From assembly GCA_009773315.1 (NCBI GenBank), contig WRPE01000005.1, forward strand, positions 1 to 64,000: a stretch of DNA of 64,000 bases, in the 5' to 3' direction. The notes under the pieces were generated by a model. The model worked only from the letters and a program-made list of their open reading frames with translations. It had not been told where the DNA came from and did no database searches. This stretch comes from Syntrophaceae bacterium. Its GTDB lineage: Bacteria; Desulfobacterota; Syntrophia; Syntrophales; Smithellaceae. The position numbers were made by a program, and so were the translations under genes. Position 1 is the stretch's first letter. Each line of letters starts with the position of its first letter. Shown here in pieces: positions 38,108 through 48,224 of this stretch.

Positions 38108-38809
38108 TCATGCCAATTCAAGAAGTCCTTTCCGAAAATCATACAGCACTCCGTCTGCTTGAAGACAACCCGTCATAAGCCATTGCACCCATTCGTCTAG
38201 AATTTTCAAGGCGTCACTTCCCAAGCAGAACGGTGTGCATTCATATGCTTTTTGATCCGTACCAATGGGTTGAATGTGGTCCAAACGCAAAATGGAGGAA
38301 TTAGTTTTCTCCGGTAATTTATCCCACATGTACTGGGGATATTCGCACTCTTGGACTCGTTTTACAAAATCCGGATTCCAGCCGCCCGTTTTTCCGGAGA
38401 ACTCTGCGCCATAATAGGGCGCAACTAAAATGTATGGAAGAAACTGCCATGCCGCACCACCAGCCCGCTGGCGCTTCGGGACTTCAGGAGGTTCAGAACC
38501 AACAACCAGAACGGGATGTTTTTTCATGCGATACACAGCACGAACTTCGCCGGCATAAGAGGGTAATGCGGCAATAGGAAGTTTGGGGTATTCATGCAGC
38601 TTCTTTATCTGTAGGGGCTCAATTTTGTAGTTGGCCTTGGAATGATCCATCGGAGAGGATCGCCCCTCAGGCACCAGGATCATGGGTTGTTGATCCATAT
38701 GAGGAATGAAGGCCCATAAGAGTCTTCCCCTGCGCAGATCGCAGGTATTGTCATTAATCCACCAATCGTCAATGAAATATTGAATCGAATGTTCAGAATA
38801 TTCCTTCAT
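38108..38809 (-). CDS. Unknown protein, candidate toxin partner of the Panacea-type antitoxin
   Basis: I do not recognise this 233-aa protein. It is Trp- and Pro-rich, without signal or membrane segments. Its C-terminal half (LPYILVAPYYGAEFSG, then SILRLDHIQPIG) vaguely recalls PemK/MazF-like SH3 barrels, which is only an impression. The start is taken as ATG 38809 (MKEYSEH); the gene then overlaps its upstream neighbour by 17 bp, which indicates coupling. Position directly after a DUF4065 protein suggests a two-gene toxin-antitoxin-like pair at the tail of the BREX-like operon. Confidence 0.6.
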   Translation of the reverse strand: MKEYSEHSIQYFIDDWWINDNTCDLRRGRLLWAFIPHMDQQPMILVPEGRSSPMDHSKANYKIEPLQIKKLHEYPKLPIAALPSYAGEVRAVYRMKKHPVLVVGSEPPEVPKRQRAGGAAWQFLPYILVAPYYGAEFSGKTGGWNPDFVKRVQECEYPQYMWDKLPEKTNSSILRLDHIQPIGTDQKAYECTPFCLGSDALKILDEWVQWLMTGCLQADGVLYDFRKGLLELA

Positions 38810-39596
38810 CGGATCTCGCCCGGGATTTCCATATTTCATCCGAAAAAATGATTTCGCCGGTACTCGGCAGGATAGGTGCGCCCGCCAGTTCATCAAGCCA
38901 GGCAACTCCATCAAAAAAGATGTCATCGTATCTCGGAGCGGGTTCCGGTCTTACCATTTTTTGATTCCGCTCCTTTTCCGCCAAACGGCTTTTAATTCTT
39001 TCTTTTAATATCGCCAATTGTTCTTTCCTTTGCTTCATTTCCTTTTTCGAAAGTGCAGCTGTCTGCGGTGCCTCTACACTCTTCTCTTTTTTTGAATCCA
39101 TCGTACCTTGGTCTTGCGGGCGCGTGAAGGAAAGTCGCTCAAGGGGTGCTGCGTGCAGCATCGGCCAGGTGGTATAGACATGGTGCAAGAGGCCCGTTGT
39201 ATCATCGCCAAATTCATGGACTGCATCCCTTATGGCGTGACGCACCTCAAAGGGCAACAAAGATTGTAATGATTCATACAATTCGTCATCCTGTAATCTC
39301 CACCGCACAAAGTCCGACTTGTATTTATAGGACGTTATTGTTCGTTCCGTTGCGTTGACATCCTGAACAACTGTTTTTATTCGTGAATAAACATCTGGTG
39401 ACCAAGGACCATAGTGATAGAATTGCCATTCTGCGCCGGTTAAAGTCTCACCCTCATGAGCTTCCGCGAAAGCTAAGTCCGCCAGATAGACGTATTTCAC
39501 TATATGGATGGGACCAAGCTCCTGGTTCCCAAAATCATCTTGGCCAGCTGCGGCAAGGATATACTTCACTATGAGATCAATTTTTGCTGTATCCAT
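38793..39596 (-). CDS. DUF4065 / Panacea (SocA-like) antitoxin-type protein
   Basis: A 267-aa protein whose N-terminal 150 residues have the DUF4065 pattern: HIVKYVYLADLAFAEAH and WQFYHYGPWSPDVYSRI. In characterised systems this domain is a promiscuous antitoxin (PanA). The C-terminal part is a charged coiled coil (KKEMKQRKEQLAILKERI) followed by an acidic tail. It lies 55 nt after the brxL-like gene and overlaps the unknown downstream gene, its likely partner. Confidence 0.72.
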   Translation of the reverse strand: MDTAKIDLIVKYILAAAGQDDFGNQELGPIHIVKYVYLADLAFAEAHEGETLTGAEWQFYHYGPWSPDVYSRIKTVVQDVNATERTITSYKYKSDFVRWRLQDDELYESLQSLLPFEVRHAIRDAVHEFGDDTTGLLHHVYTTWPMLHAAPLERLSFTRPQDQGTMDSKKEKSVEAPQTAALSKKEMKQRKEQLAILKERIKSRLAEKERNQKMVRPEPAPRYDDIFFDGVAWLDELAGAPILPSTGEIIFSDEIWKSRARSDEGIF

Positions 39597-39651
39597 TACG
39601 CCACTCAGTATATAGGTTTTGCTCTCGTGTCAATATTTCCTTCTTAATCGG

Positions 39652-41631
39652 TCAACCATTTTTCACATAGGTTATCATCGTCGCCTTGCAGCGGCGCTTG
39701 GTCTGATCGACGAAGCCAAGCGTGAATTTTCCTTCCGGTTTTTGGAAGATATCCAATCCGCGGCCAAGGATGATTTTCCATCCCGTGTCGGCTTCAATCG
39801 AGCGGTCGTGTAAGCCTGTTTCAAAACGATAGGTAAGGCTGATGCGATCTTGGGCAAGGCTTTCTTTGAGTTCCTCCAGCTTTGCCGAGGCATCTTCTTC
39901 CTGTCTTTTGGCATCTGATCCCGTCACGAGTTCAATCGCTAATCCTGTCTCTGAAGAACTTAAGCCCTCACAGAAATTAAGAAAATTGTGAATTTGATAG
40001 TCATAACGGATAAAGGGGTCAACCAATCTGATAATTCTTGCCCCTTTCAAGTAGGGGTTGAACAGCCGGACGTATGAAACCCCGCGCTGTCCTTCGTTAA
40101 TGTTTAATGTGGTCTCAATAGGTTTTCTGTCTGTTGACAAGCTGTCAGCCGGTTCAGCTACTTTTTCCGGCTCAGGTTTTTCTTCGGGATGAGACATCTG
40201 AAAATCATCCGGCTGTTCGCTCTTTATCGTGACCCATTGATATTCTTGATCCAACCTGGCCAATTCATCCCGAATTTGTTGCCGCATCCGAACAGCTGGA
40301 TTGACGCAATACTCGACAAATTCTTCATCTGTAACCTGCAAATCGGGGAACAATAGTTTAAGAAAGCCCTCGGCAATCCGAGCGACAGCCTTGTGATCGC
40401 GCATATCATCACAGGAGGGAAGACGCATGCTATGGGAGACATAGTCGGCATATTGCAGATCGCTTCGCAACTCATGGAGGACTTCGCTGAAAAAGTCTCC
40501 TTTGAATCCCAGGCTTTTTGAAGGCGTATTCTTCGTGATGCGCGGCATAAACCACCCCTCAAGCAGACCATGCAAGCGATCCACAAAAGCCGATTCCTGA
40601 AGGGATGAAGGCAGTTCCTTGAAAATGCCATTTGTTTCATAGAGGGGCCGTCTATCGGGGCCAATGGTAATATTGCCCAGAATGGCGAAGCCGCATTCGG
40701 CTGTACCCATATCGCCGGTGGCCCTGCGATAACGGCCGCTTTCCAAATACATCTTAAGCGCCGCCATTGCCTCTCCGGCCGCATCCGTGTGGATCTTCTG
40801 AACCTCATCAATAACGACCACGTCATATCTGGGTATCAGTCCGAGCTGTTTGCTCTGACTGTTAAAGAACAAGGTAGGTGCGGACAGTTTACCTCCCGGG
40901 ATAACAGCGGCATACCGACTAATATTGTCAAAAACAAAGGATTTTCCTGTGCCTTTAGGGGCGAGCTCGGCAAGGTTGATCCGCGGCTGAACCAAGGGAA
41001 TGATACGGCTAAGCAAAAGCATCTTCTGGGGGAGGGTGTGCGTATCTGGATTAAATTGACAGCTCGATATCAACAAATCGATCCACTCCGGGAGAGTGAA
41101 ATGTTTTCGACAGTCCCGGAAATATTTCAGATCCACCCCGGGACTCTGAAACGGTTTAAAATCTACCATCCAGATCTGTCCCTTTTTGACTTCTTCCCCG
41201 TCGGGCGGGACATAGCGCAGGGTGCCAAGTCCCCACATGCCTGTCTTGAGTAGCATCTGATTTTCATCAATGATGCCCTTTTGAACCATAGCGCTATTTG
41301 TATCCAGCACAGGAATACTCAATTCATGGGTATTCCTGGCGAGGTTGACGTTGACCCGAAAGTCGTCAATAATCTTCACTTCTTCCTGTTCCTTCAAGCG
41401 ATTGAGGAGGATGTTTTTATCTGCCTTCTGCGGCAGATAAGAGGATACAATCTTGATAATTTCCTCACGTCCGCCTTCTGTCAATACATCTTCTGCGAGG
41501 AATTGGCTGATGATCCATTCACCCACATACACAGGGATAGCTCGTGCCCCGAAACCGGCTTTTGACATCAGTCCCTTATTGATGACCACCTCTCCGTAGT
41601 AGTCTCTCGCTTTTGTTTCAAATGATTTCAT
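39652..41631 (-). CDS. brxL: BrxL-like AAA+ protein with MITD1-like (MIT_C) C-terminus instead of Lon
   Basis: A 659-aa protein. Residues 1-160 match the BrxL N-terminal region (YYGEVVINKGL, IPVYVGEWIISQF). The ATPase has Walker A ELAPKGTGKSFVFDN and Walker B DVVVIDEVQKI. After a charged linker, residues about 505-659 do not look like a Lon protease. They resemble the phospholipase-D-like C-terminal domain of eukaryotic MITD1: LVDPFIRYDYQIHNFLNFCE, HDRSIEADTGWKIILGRGLD, then FTLGFVDQTKRRC. In BREX, BrxL is a DNA-binding AAA+ factor needed for phage exclusion. It lies 16 nt after pglZ in one operon. Confidence 0.85.
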   Translation of the reverse strand: MKSFETKARDYYGEVVINKGLMSKAGFGARAIPVYVGEWIISQFLAEDVLTEGGREEIIKIVSSYLPQKADKNILLNRLKEQEEVKIIDDFRVNVNLARNTHELSIPVLDTNSAMVQKGIIDENQMLLKTGMWGLGTLRYVPPDGEEVKKGQIWMVDFKPFQSPGVDLKYFRDCRKHFTLPEWIDLLISSCQFNPDTHTLPQKMLLLSRIIPLVQPRINLAELAPKGTGKSFVFDNISRYAAVIPGGKLSAPTLFFNSQSKQLGLIPRYDVVVIDEVQKIHTDAAGEAMAALKMYLESGRYRRATGDMGTAECGFAILGNITIGPDRRPLYETNGIFKELPSSLQESAFVDRLHGLLEGWFMPRITKNTPSKSLGFKGDFFSEVLHELRSDLQYADYVSHSMRLPSCDDMRDHKAVARIAEGFLKLLFPDLQVTDEEFVEYCVNPAVRMRQQIRDELARLDQEYQWVTIKSEQPDDFQMSHPEEKPEPEKVAEPADSLSTDRKPIETTLNINEGQRGVSYVRLFNPYLKGARIIRLVDPFIRYDYQIHNFLNFCEGLSSSETGLAIELVTGSDAKRQEEDASAKLEELKESLAQDRISLTYRFETGLHDRSIEADTGWKIILGRGLDIFQKPEGKFTLGFVDQTKRRCKATMITYVKNG

Positions 41632-41647
41632 TGCCTTGCCTTTCTTA

Positions 41648-44038
41648 TTATAGATCCGTCAAACTGAACCCGCCCGTTAGAGCTGATCGGAATTCCGCTG
41701 CTGTTTCTATTTTCATAACCCTCTCTTCTCCGGCTATTTCATAGGCGCATTGCACTATCAGCGATTCCTGACTAATGGCGGATTTGTTGAAATAGCAATC
41801 CAATTGAATGGTCGTGGTTTTCTCTTTTATCAAGACGGGAATTACCTGCCCTTTAATCTCCGCGATAGGTTTCACGACCGTCATGCGCAGGATTCGGATA
41901 TCTTCCGGATTAGGGTTCAACATCTCTATCCTTAAAGGAGTGATCCGCTGAATGTGAAAAACCGCTTTACCCGATGCAGTATCCACTCTTAAGTCCAAGA
42001 AACGTGCTTTCGGCGCATTCCAGGCAGCCTTCACAGCTTTAAAGAAAGCCGCCGGGACGATCACCTCCTCCGGTGTGGCGCCCCCGTGCGTATATCCCTT
42101 CCCCCTCTTACCGGCGCGAACGGTATGGTGGCCTCGTGGAATAAAGAAGACATTGTCGCCGATCGTAAAGGGTGGGATAAAACGGTATCCTAAATCCCAA
42201 AGATTCGCCGGCACTGCATCGGCAATGCCTTTTTCGATCACGGCAAAGCGGCGGCGTTCATCAGGAAATAGTTTATTCAGCGTCTTTGACTCGAATGCCT
42301 GAGCTTCACTATCCAAGATGAAACAGGCGCCATGGTCTGTCAAGACATAGAGACCGAAGGATTCTCTTTGGCCAGGGCAACGGTCCAGGAGCGCGGCGAC
42401 CGTGTCACTCACCCGCATGAACAATCGATGGAGTTCTCCCTCATGGGTCTCACCTTTCGCTTCCGGATCGCCATGAAGTATCTCATCGCCGGCAAGTAAA
42501 TTGAGGTAAAGAACCGTCGGCTCGGTGGGCGCTGAGAAATCAGCAAGCTTTTTTAGATCCGACAAGTAGATGACTTTCTTGCCATCCCAGTCATTCGCTG
42601 CTCGTTCATGGAGGAGCGCGTCATAAGACTTTGGCGGAGAGTTCCAGGCCCCACTGAACAGAGCCGGTTTCACAAACTCCGTATCCGTTGGCAGGGGCGC
42701 AAAGCGATACGCCAGGGCATGGCGATTTAAACCCGTTTTCCGCAAGGCATCTTCAAATATCGGCCAGAATGTTACCGGAAGCCCATCTGCCAAGATGATC
42801 AACGAAAGCGATTCACTGCGGATAGAATCGCGAAAAGAATGGAGGGTATGAATCGAGCTTATTTCAGCGTTCTGATGAACAGCCGCATAGTCTCGGATAT
42901 ACCAATCCGTAAATAATCGCACGGCCTCCTCCACATCTTCATCATAGTGGCTATTTTTCGTCTGCCAATACCGATACGGCAAGTAGGAATCCACTGCCCA
43001 GGCTGCCCACGCCGATGGACTATTCAGCGAATCCTTATCCGGTAGAGCCGGTTTGGGTGGCACCACCAGGTAATCAAGGGTTGTCAACTCGGTAGTTTCT
43101 AACCCAGTACATTGTCGGAATTTTTCCTTCACGGTGGCAATATCTTGCGCTACCGGGGCAAACCGGCCGGCTTTCAAAAGGCTTTTTACCAGCTTGAATT
43201 CCAAAATCAGTAGTCCAGAGGCAACCTTAACTACTTTTTGAAAGGCATTGCTGGAATCAACTTCCTGAACGATGTCCTTAAAGAATAATGCTATTTGTAT
43301 CGCCGCTTCTTCAATGGCTAAAAGCTCCAGGGGAAGATCCTTCAATAACGCCAGAGGGATGCTCCGTAAAATGTTTGCCTGCTGCAATGATATGACATAT
43401 TCAAGAAGTTTAGGAGGGTATGCTCCGAGCAGTACATAAAGGCTCATGTCCCGCCATAGATTTTCCGCCCGACTGATAAGCACGGGTAACAATACCTTTT
43501 CCCAATCCTGATCGGCATGCGAAAGCCAGATTTCCCCTTGCTCAAGCAAACAACGGGAAAGAAGAGGATAACGATCAAATACACTTTTCGCTTCCTCGCG
43601 GTAAAGAGCGGGCACTATTTCGGCAATACGGCTTCGATCGAATTGATTCCCGCGAAATGAAGGCCCTAAGAGATGGACCAGGAGCGCTTCTGCAAAAGGG
43701 CAGAGCTTTTCATTCTTTACATCCAAATCGAGAAGCTTTTGCGATACAACGTCCTCATCCGTTAACCATTCCGGCAAGGTAACATTCCACGTCTCAGAAA
43801 GGATGAGCCGCGCCGTTTTCTCAACACAATCAAAGGGCAATTGGATCTGCTCGCAAAAATGCTGCAGCCAGGCAAAGAGATAACGCTTCCGTACCCAGAT
43901 TTTCAGAGATTTATTCTTGGATACTTGAGCGATAAGGGCGTGACAGGCTTTCACGTAACCCGCCTCCCCCTCTGCCAGAAAAACGCCCTCAGGCAAGACA
44001 TGGCTATAGTCGCCAATGTAGCTGATTTCAAATTTCAT
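41648..44038 (-). CDS. pglZ: PglZ-domain alkaline-phosphatase-superfamily protein
   Basis: A 796-aa protein with an all-helical N-terminal half and a C-terminal PglZ domain, the hallmark of BREX/Pgl systems. Metal-site-like segments are SLIILADGLPVTFW (about residue 405) and YVLTDHGACFIL (about 575). Between them is the family-like AYRFAPLPTDTEFVKPAL. PglZ proteins are predicted metal-dependent phosphatases or nucleases, essential for BREX. Its ATG overlaps the brxC-like stop (ATGA), so the two are translationally coupled. I cannot place it firmly in a numbered PglZ subtype. Confidence 0.85.
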   Translation of the reverse strand: MKFEISYIGDYSHVLPEGVFLAEGEAGYVKACHALIAQVSKNKSLKIWVRKRYLFAWLQHFCEQIQLPFDCVEKTARLILSETWNVTLPEWLTDEDVVSQKLLDLDVKNEKLCPFAEALLVHLLGPSFRGNQFDRSRIAEIVPALYREEAKSVFDRYPLLSRCLLEQGEIWLSHADQDWEKVLLPVLISRAENLWRDMSLYVLLGAYPPKLLEYVISLQQANILRSIPLALLKDLPLELLAIEEAAIQIALFFKDIVQEVDSSNAFQKVVKVASGLLILEFKLVKSLLKAGRFAPVAQDIATVKEKFRQCTGLETTELTTLDYLVVPPKPALPDKDSLNSPSAWAAWAVDSYLPYRYWQTKNSHYDEDVEEAVRLFTDWYIRDYAAVHQNAEISSIHTLHSFRDSIRSESLSLIILADGLPVTFWPIFEDALRKTGLNRHALAYRFAPLPTDTEFVKPALFSGAWNSPPKSYDALLHERAANDWDGKKVIYLSDLKKLADFSAPTEPTVLYLNLLAGDEILHGDPEAKGETHEGELHRLFMRVSDTVAALLDRCPGQRESFGLYVLTDHGACFILDSEAQAFESKTLNKLFPDERRRFAVIEKGIADAVPANLWDLGYRFIPPFTIGDNVFFIPRGHHTVRAGKRGKGYTHGGATPEEVIVPAAFFKAVKAAWNAPKARFLDLRVDTASGKAVFHIQRITPLRIEMLNPNPEDIRILRMTVVKPIAEIKGQVIPVLIKEKTTTIQLDCYFNKSAISQESLIVQCAYEIAGEERVMKIETAAEFRSALTGGFSLTDL

Positions 44039-47000
44039 GAATCACTCTTCCCTACCAGATTTTCATGAATGGCCTTTACCAGCTTTTCCCTGGCTTCTAT
44101 TGATAGTAGGCCCTGTGCAACGCCCTGTTGCAAAAGTGACTTCAGGACGGCAACTAAACCCTCGCGACTATCGGGAAACTTAAATGAAGCTTTTTTGTTT
44201 CCAAAAAGATCCCTATCCACGGCAACTTCATATTTTTTTGCTTTGTTGACCACCTCAATGGCAACCACATCGCTTAAGTTGCCATGCTCGTCCCGAGCGC
44301 GCATTTTGACAATGACACTTGCCTTTTCTTTTACAAAATCGGAAAGATCCATTTCTTCCTTGACGCGTAAGGCAGTTTCTGAATTTTTAGGATCATCCCC
44401 TGTGATGGTGTAGATCATTTCTGCGGCGCCCTTAGGTACGAAAATAACCGGCTTTTCGCCTTCGCCGATTTCATAAGTTTTTTTGGCTATTTTAGGAATG
44501 GGAACATCGGGTTTGGCCTCGTCTATTAAGACCTTGGCCTGCTTAATTTTTGCCACATAATCCGCTGTTTGGACAGTCGTCCAGTCTACCACTGGTGTAA
44601 ATCCATACGCCTCGGGCAGTTTTTTGTAGAGTCGCGTCTTCATGTCATCAGATTTGGCCAGTTGTGAAAGCAACCCGTAAGCTTCACCTTCATCATATTT
44701 CGATGGGTCACGCTGGTTTGGGTTCAACCCTTTGTACCACTTATCAAGAGCGGCCTCGCATTCCACAACATCACCCGTTGCATCAAAGACTTTACAAACT
44801 GCCTGGGCAATGGAATTTTGAAGACTCTGAAGCCCGGCATCAAAAAGTTTGACGTCGGAAGCGAACGCCTCACCAATGGCCTGAACATTCTTTTCCAAAA
44901 GATTATCTCCGGCTGGCTCATTGCTATACAGGGATGGCAGTCCATGCAAAATAAGATCAAAGCGTTCAATGTGCCCAGCATCATCAAGCAATGCTTTCAA
45001 CTGCTTCAATCTCGGCTGTTCTTTCTTTTCATAGAGATCCACAATCCTGGCTGCCTTGGGAAGTTCTCGCCACCATGTCTTTACCAGTTCTACCGTTTTT
45101 TCAACGGAGCGGACTTCACCGTGCTTCAGAGCCGGCGCATGAACCGCCTTGGCAACGACATCCACCAATTTGCGCTGAGCTTCTGAAATCTGGAAAACCT
45201 CCACAACGACCTTTGTGGCCGGGTCCGCCACAATTTGAATGACGTCTTCATAAGTCCTGATATTCTTTTCCACAGTTTTTGTCGTGTCGGTATATATTCG
45301 CAAGCTCTCACCAAAAGCGCGGAGCACATGCGCAAGAGCAAGAGTCTGAGCTGTCCCGCCGGCACCATAAGGCGGTTTCCCGACATCGCAAAGGAAATTG
45401 CCCAATGCCAGCATTTTGCCTGCCGGCAGGCTTTTAAGTTCCGTGCACAATGCCTTCAGCACAGGGTAGTTATCTGAAATCTTACCGGGGTCACTTTCAC
45501 AATCAAAATACGTTACTGTTCCTTCCTTTCCAATCATTCTTAGTGCGCCCGCGCCCTTTAGAAGAACTTTCTCTAAGTAGCGCTTTTCTCCGTGATTATC
45601 AGGGTTCCCATTGTCAATCATCACCCGATCCGATTCGAGCAATACCTTGACTGCCTGCTTCAATGCATTGTTCTTGCCTGTTCGCCATTTATCATCATGG
45701 CAGGTATTCAAGTCGGGGTGACTTATGCGACAGCGTTTCTTATATAGATTTTCGCAGAGCTGGTCTGCCGGGCGGTGTGGCTGAGGAGGCTGGTCCACTA
45801 GAACCTGCTCATCCTTCCCATACCAGCATGCCTTTTCGCCGCTTGAGATGTCCCGGAGTATCCGTTGCAACTGGACACGGTAACCGTCCTCGCCGTTTTC
45901 AAAAATATCGCGCAATCTTGACTCCGTCTGTGCACTAATCTTGACAGCCTCATTCGGAGGCAAGTAATAACGGCAGGCTTTAACACGCAGCAGTGTATCG
46001 ATGAAGGGTTGCGGAGCGTGAGGAATCGCGACGGCTATGTTCTCATTGGGAACGTCCTTGACAGCGTTTCTGGCAATTTGAATATCCGTCTCGTTCTCAC
46101 AAAGGGCATAAATAACCGTTCCTTCGCTTCTATTCTTATCCTTGGCCAAGTCCTGCTCACATTCCTGCTGGATATCTTTCCAAAGCTTTTTTCCAATGTC
46201 CTTCGGACGAACAAAACGCCTCTGAAACCTTTTGTCTTCACTGAATGCCAGGTTAAACTGCTTGGCATAGAGGAATTCAAGTTCCTGGGGATCACCAGCC
46301 TCCGCAAGCAAGGCTTCGATCTCGTCTTTGGGATGGAGAGACTCATCAGTCAAAAAGCGGTCAATGAGGTCGTAGGGGTCTTCTCCTGTGCCTGCGGCAA
46401 GCTCGTATGTTTTGGATTGCTGCCGGAAAAATATCGCCCCAGTCTTCACGAGGACCTTCAGATGACTCTCCATCTTTTTCTTTTCAACTGCGGAAAGACA
46501 GTAGATGCCAAACTGTAGATTCTCCAGGTTGGTAGGAATTTGACAGAGCTCATAGATGAGGATGGTTCGTAGAATTACGAGGCGCTCATCCATCAGATCA
46601 CCGAACATATCACCCTCGTCGACCTTCCTAAGCGCTTCAATGCTGGCGTAGTAACCATTTACGAGCTGGCGCTGCCGTTCACGCAATTCTGTATTTTTCA
46701 GGGATAGCTCCTTCTGAAAGAAGCCAAATAATTGATCCACAACATAGAGATTAAGTTTGCCGCCGCTAATAGTGATATCCGACTTGGCAATGAAATCGGC
46801 AAACGACCCTTCCGCACCGCCGACATCCCCGGAAAAGAAGGTGAACGTGCTGCGAGCGTCTGATCCTATCTCGGAAGAGAGTTTCAAAAGACAGGCCAGA
46901 GCCATGGGATGCATACCGTAGATATCTTCCAGAACCTTTTCTCGGATTTTCTTCATGTCCTCAAGCCAGGGGAAAAGTTTCAGAGAAGTGCAAACCGGCA

Positions 47001-48078
47001 GGAATGAGTCAAACAGGGTTGTTTTCGGTTGTATCTCCTGCTTCCATATCGCGGAGTCCTTTTCCACTTCCACAATAGCGCCGATGATCTCCTCAACCCC
47101 TTCGTTTAATAGATCCACCTGGGTTATACGCGCGCTCATCACAGCCGCATCGTCCTTGCTGTAACGATCCGCATAGGCCTTAAAATCCTTATGAATGCAG
47201 CCGACGAACATGATATTGGGCTCATTCTTACAAAGGGTTTCCATGAAGCCCTGGAGAATGTCTTTCGAATATGTCGCCTTTTCGAGCGTGAAGCCAAATT
47301 CGTCATAGAGAATGGCAACCCCTTTAAATCGTTCCTTGAACTCTTTATTTTTAATCAAATTCCTGATGATGGGGATGATATTGCCGGACTGGGCTTGAAA
47401 GACCAATCCCCCCATGATCTCCTGGAAAGCTGTGTGAAAGAGGTTTAACGTATCCGTATCGAATTCCTTTAGGCGCGACCTCAATTGCTTCACCGATATG
47501 CCGGGGGCCGTTTTTGCCAAGGCTTTCTCAAAATCCTCGTAAAAATTCCGAACTCCTTTGCCGCCTTTTTTCTCCCATTCATCGAGAATGCGCAGGACTT
47601 CATCGAATTCCGTCTGCAACTGCGCGTCAAGCCCCATCGCACGGCAGGCATCGAATATCGCCTTTAAGACAACTTCTTCAAAGCGTTTTCCTGAATGATA
47701 ATCACAAATGACTACCAGATACTGGCCGTCCTTTCGGACATTTCTGAGCATCTTGGCCTTATTGGGATCGAGTTTTTCATAATTGCTGTAAAATCCTTTC
47801 ACCCCCGGATCACCGCTGGAACGGCTGAGGGCATTGGCCAGCATAAGGGAGAGATGGGACTTCCCTGTTCCATAAGAGCCGCTGAGCAGGTAAAATTTTC
47901 GGTCGTTCGGCTGGTACAACCCTTGGCAGATGCGCTCGAAAGCAGCCCGATGCGACTTAGTTGGACGATACATGGCCATACGATCGTCATTTTCCTTCGC
48001 CTCTTCGTAGGCGCTTTTTAGGTTCACAAAGTTGGCGTACCCAGTCTTTAGCTTTACGACATCCGCAATTTTCCCCAT
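44035..48078 (-). CDS. brxC: BrxC/PglY-like large P-loop ATPase
   Basis: A 1347-aa ATPase with Walker A SGSYGTGKSHLSLML (about residue 63), Walker B VAILYDEFGFTLE and a sensor region FVGCIHKDFKAY. The large helical remainder is typical of BrxC/PglY. It ends with an Ig-like stretch and a helical tail. It is expected to act as the core ATPase with PglZ in phage exclusion. The start is ATG 48078 after GAGG and a 6-nt spacer; the in-frame ATG 48090 encodes that very GAGG. It is first in a five-gene operon running to 38108, with its own structured upstream region. Confidence 0.82.
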   Translation of the reverse strand: MGKIADVVKLKTGYANFVNLKSAYEEAKENDDRMAMYRPTKSHRAAFERICQGLYQPNDRKFYLLSGSYGTGKSHLSLMLANALSRSSGDPGVKGFYSNYEKLDPNKAKMLRNVRKDGQYLVVICDYHSGKRFEEVVLKAIFDACRAMGLDAQLQTEFDEVLRILDEWEKKGGKGVRNFYEDFEKALAKTAPGISVKQLRSRLKEFDTDTLNLFHTAFQEIMGGLVFQAQSGNIIPIIRNLIKNKEFKERFKGVAILYDEFGFTLEKATYSKDILQGFMETLCKNEPNIMFVGCIHKDFKAYADRYSKDDAAVMSARITQVDLLNEGVEEIIGAIVEVEKDSAIWKQEIQPKTTLFDSFLPVCTSLKLFPWLEDMKKIREKVLEDIYGMHPMALACLLKLSSEIGSDARSTFTFFSGDVGGAEGSFADFIAKSDITISGGKLNLYVVDQLFGFFQKELSLKNTELRERQRQLVNGYYASIEALRKVDEGDMFGDLMDERLVILRTILIYELCQIPTNLENLQFGIYCLSAVEKKKMESHLKVLVKTGAIFFRQQSKTYELAAGTGEDPYDLIDRFLTDESLHPKDEIEALLAEAGDPQELEFLYAKQFNLAFSEDKRFQRRFVRPKDIGKKLWKDIQQECEQDLAKDKNRSEGTVIYALCENETDIQIARNAVKDVPNENIAVAIPHAPQPFIDTLLRVKACRYYLPPNEAVKISAQTESRLRDIFENGEDGYRVQLQRILRDISSGEKACWYGKDEQVLVDQPPQPHRPADQLCENLYKKRCRISHPDLNTCHDDKWRTGKNNALKQAVKVLLESDRVMIDNGNPDNHGEKRYLEKVLLKGAGALRMIGKEGTVTYFDCESDPGKISDNYPVLKALCTELKSLPAGKMLALGNFLCDVGKPPYGAGGTAQTLALAHVLRAFGESLRIYTDTTKTVEKNIRTYEDVIQIVADPATKVVVEVFQISEAQRKLVDVVAKAVHAPALKHGEVRSVEKTVELVKTWWRELPKAARIVDLYEKKEQPRLKQLKALLDDAGHIERFDLILHGLPSLYSNEPAGDNLLEKNVQAIGEAFASDVKLFDAGLQSLQNSIAQAVCKVFDATGDVVECEAALDKWYKGLNPNQRDPSKYDEGEAYGLLSQLAKSDDMKTRLYKKLPEAYGFTPVVDWTTVQTADYVAKIKQAKVLIDEAKPDVPIPKIAKKTYEIGEGEKPVIFVPKGAAEMIYTITGDDPKNSETALRVKEEMDLSDFVKEKASVIVKMRARDEHGNLSDVVAIEVVNKAKKYEVAVDRDLFGNKKASFKFPDSREGLVAVLKSLLQQGVAQGLLSIEAREKLVKAIHENLVGKSDS

Positions 48079-48224
48079 TTGATTCCTCATAATGTGGCGT
48101 TATTAATGACCGTCTTATCCGCGGCGCAATTGGCATTAAATAACACGATATAATATCGAGTACTTAAAAAATTGCATTACGCCGAACTTACGCCGTAATT
48201 GCGCCAATCCCATGCAAAAAACTA
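48079..48224 (-). promoter_or_regulatory. Structured control region before brxC
   Basis: This 146-bp gap holds a perfect palindrome CGATAT-A-ATATCG (48146-48158), arms GGCGCAATT/AATTGCGCC (48123/48197), and three copies of the motif TTACGCCG or its complement (about 48177, 48188, 48224). The arrangement looks like an operator/promoter for the brxC operon, separating it from abiEii. Confidence 0.5.

Noticed and set aside
37939-38178. 79-aa plus-strand ORF in the gap before the island
   Set aside because: It overlaps the end of the minus-strand unknown gene, has no SD sequence, and its composition is not protein-like for this genome.
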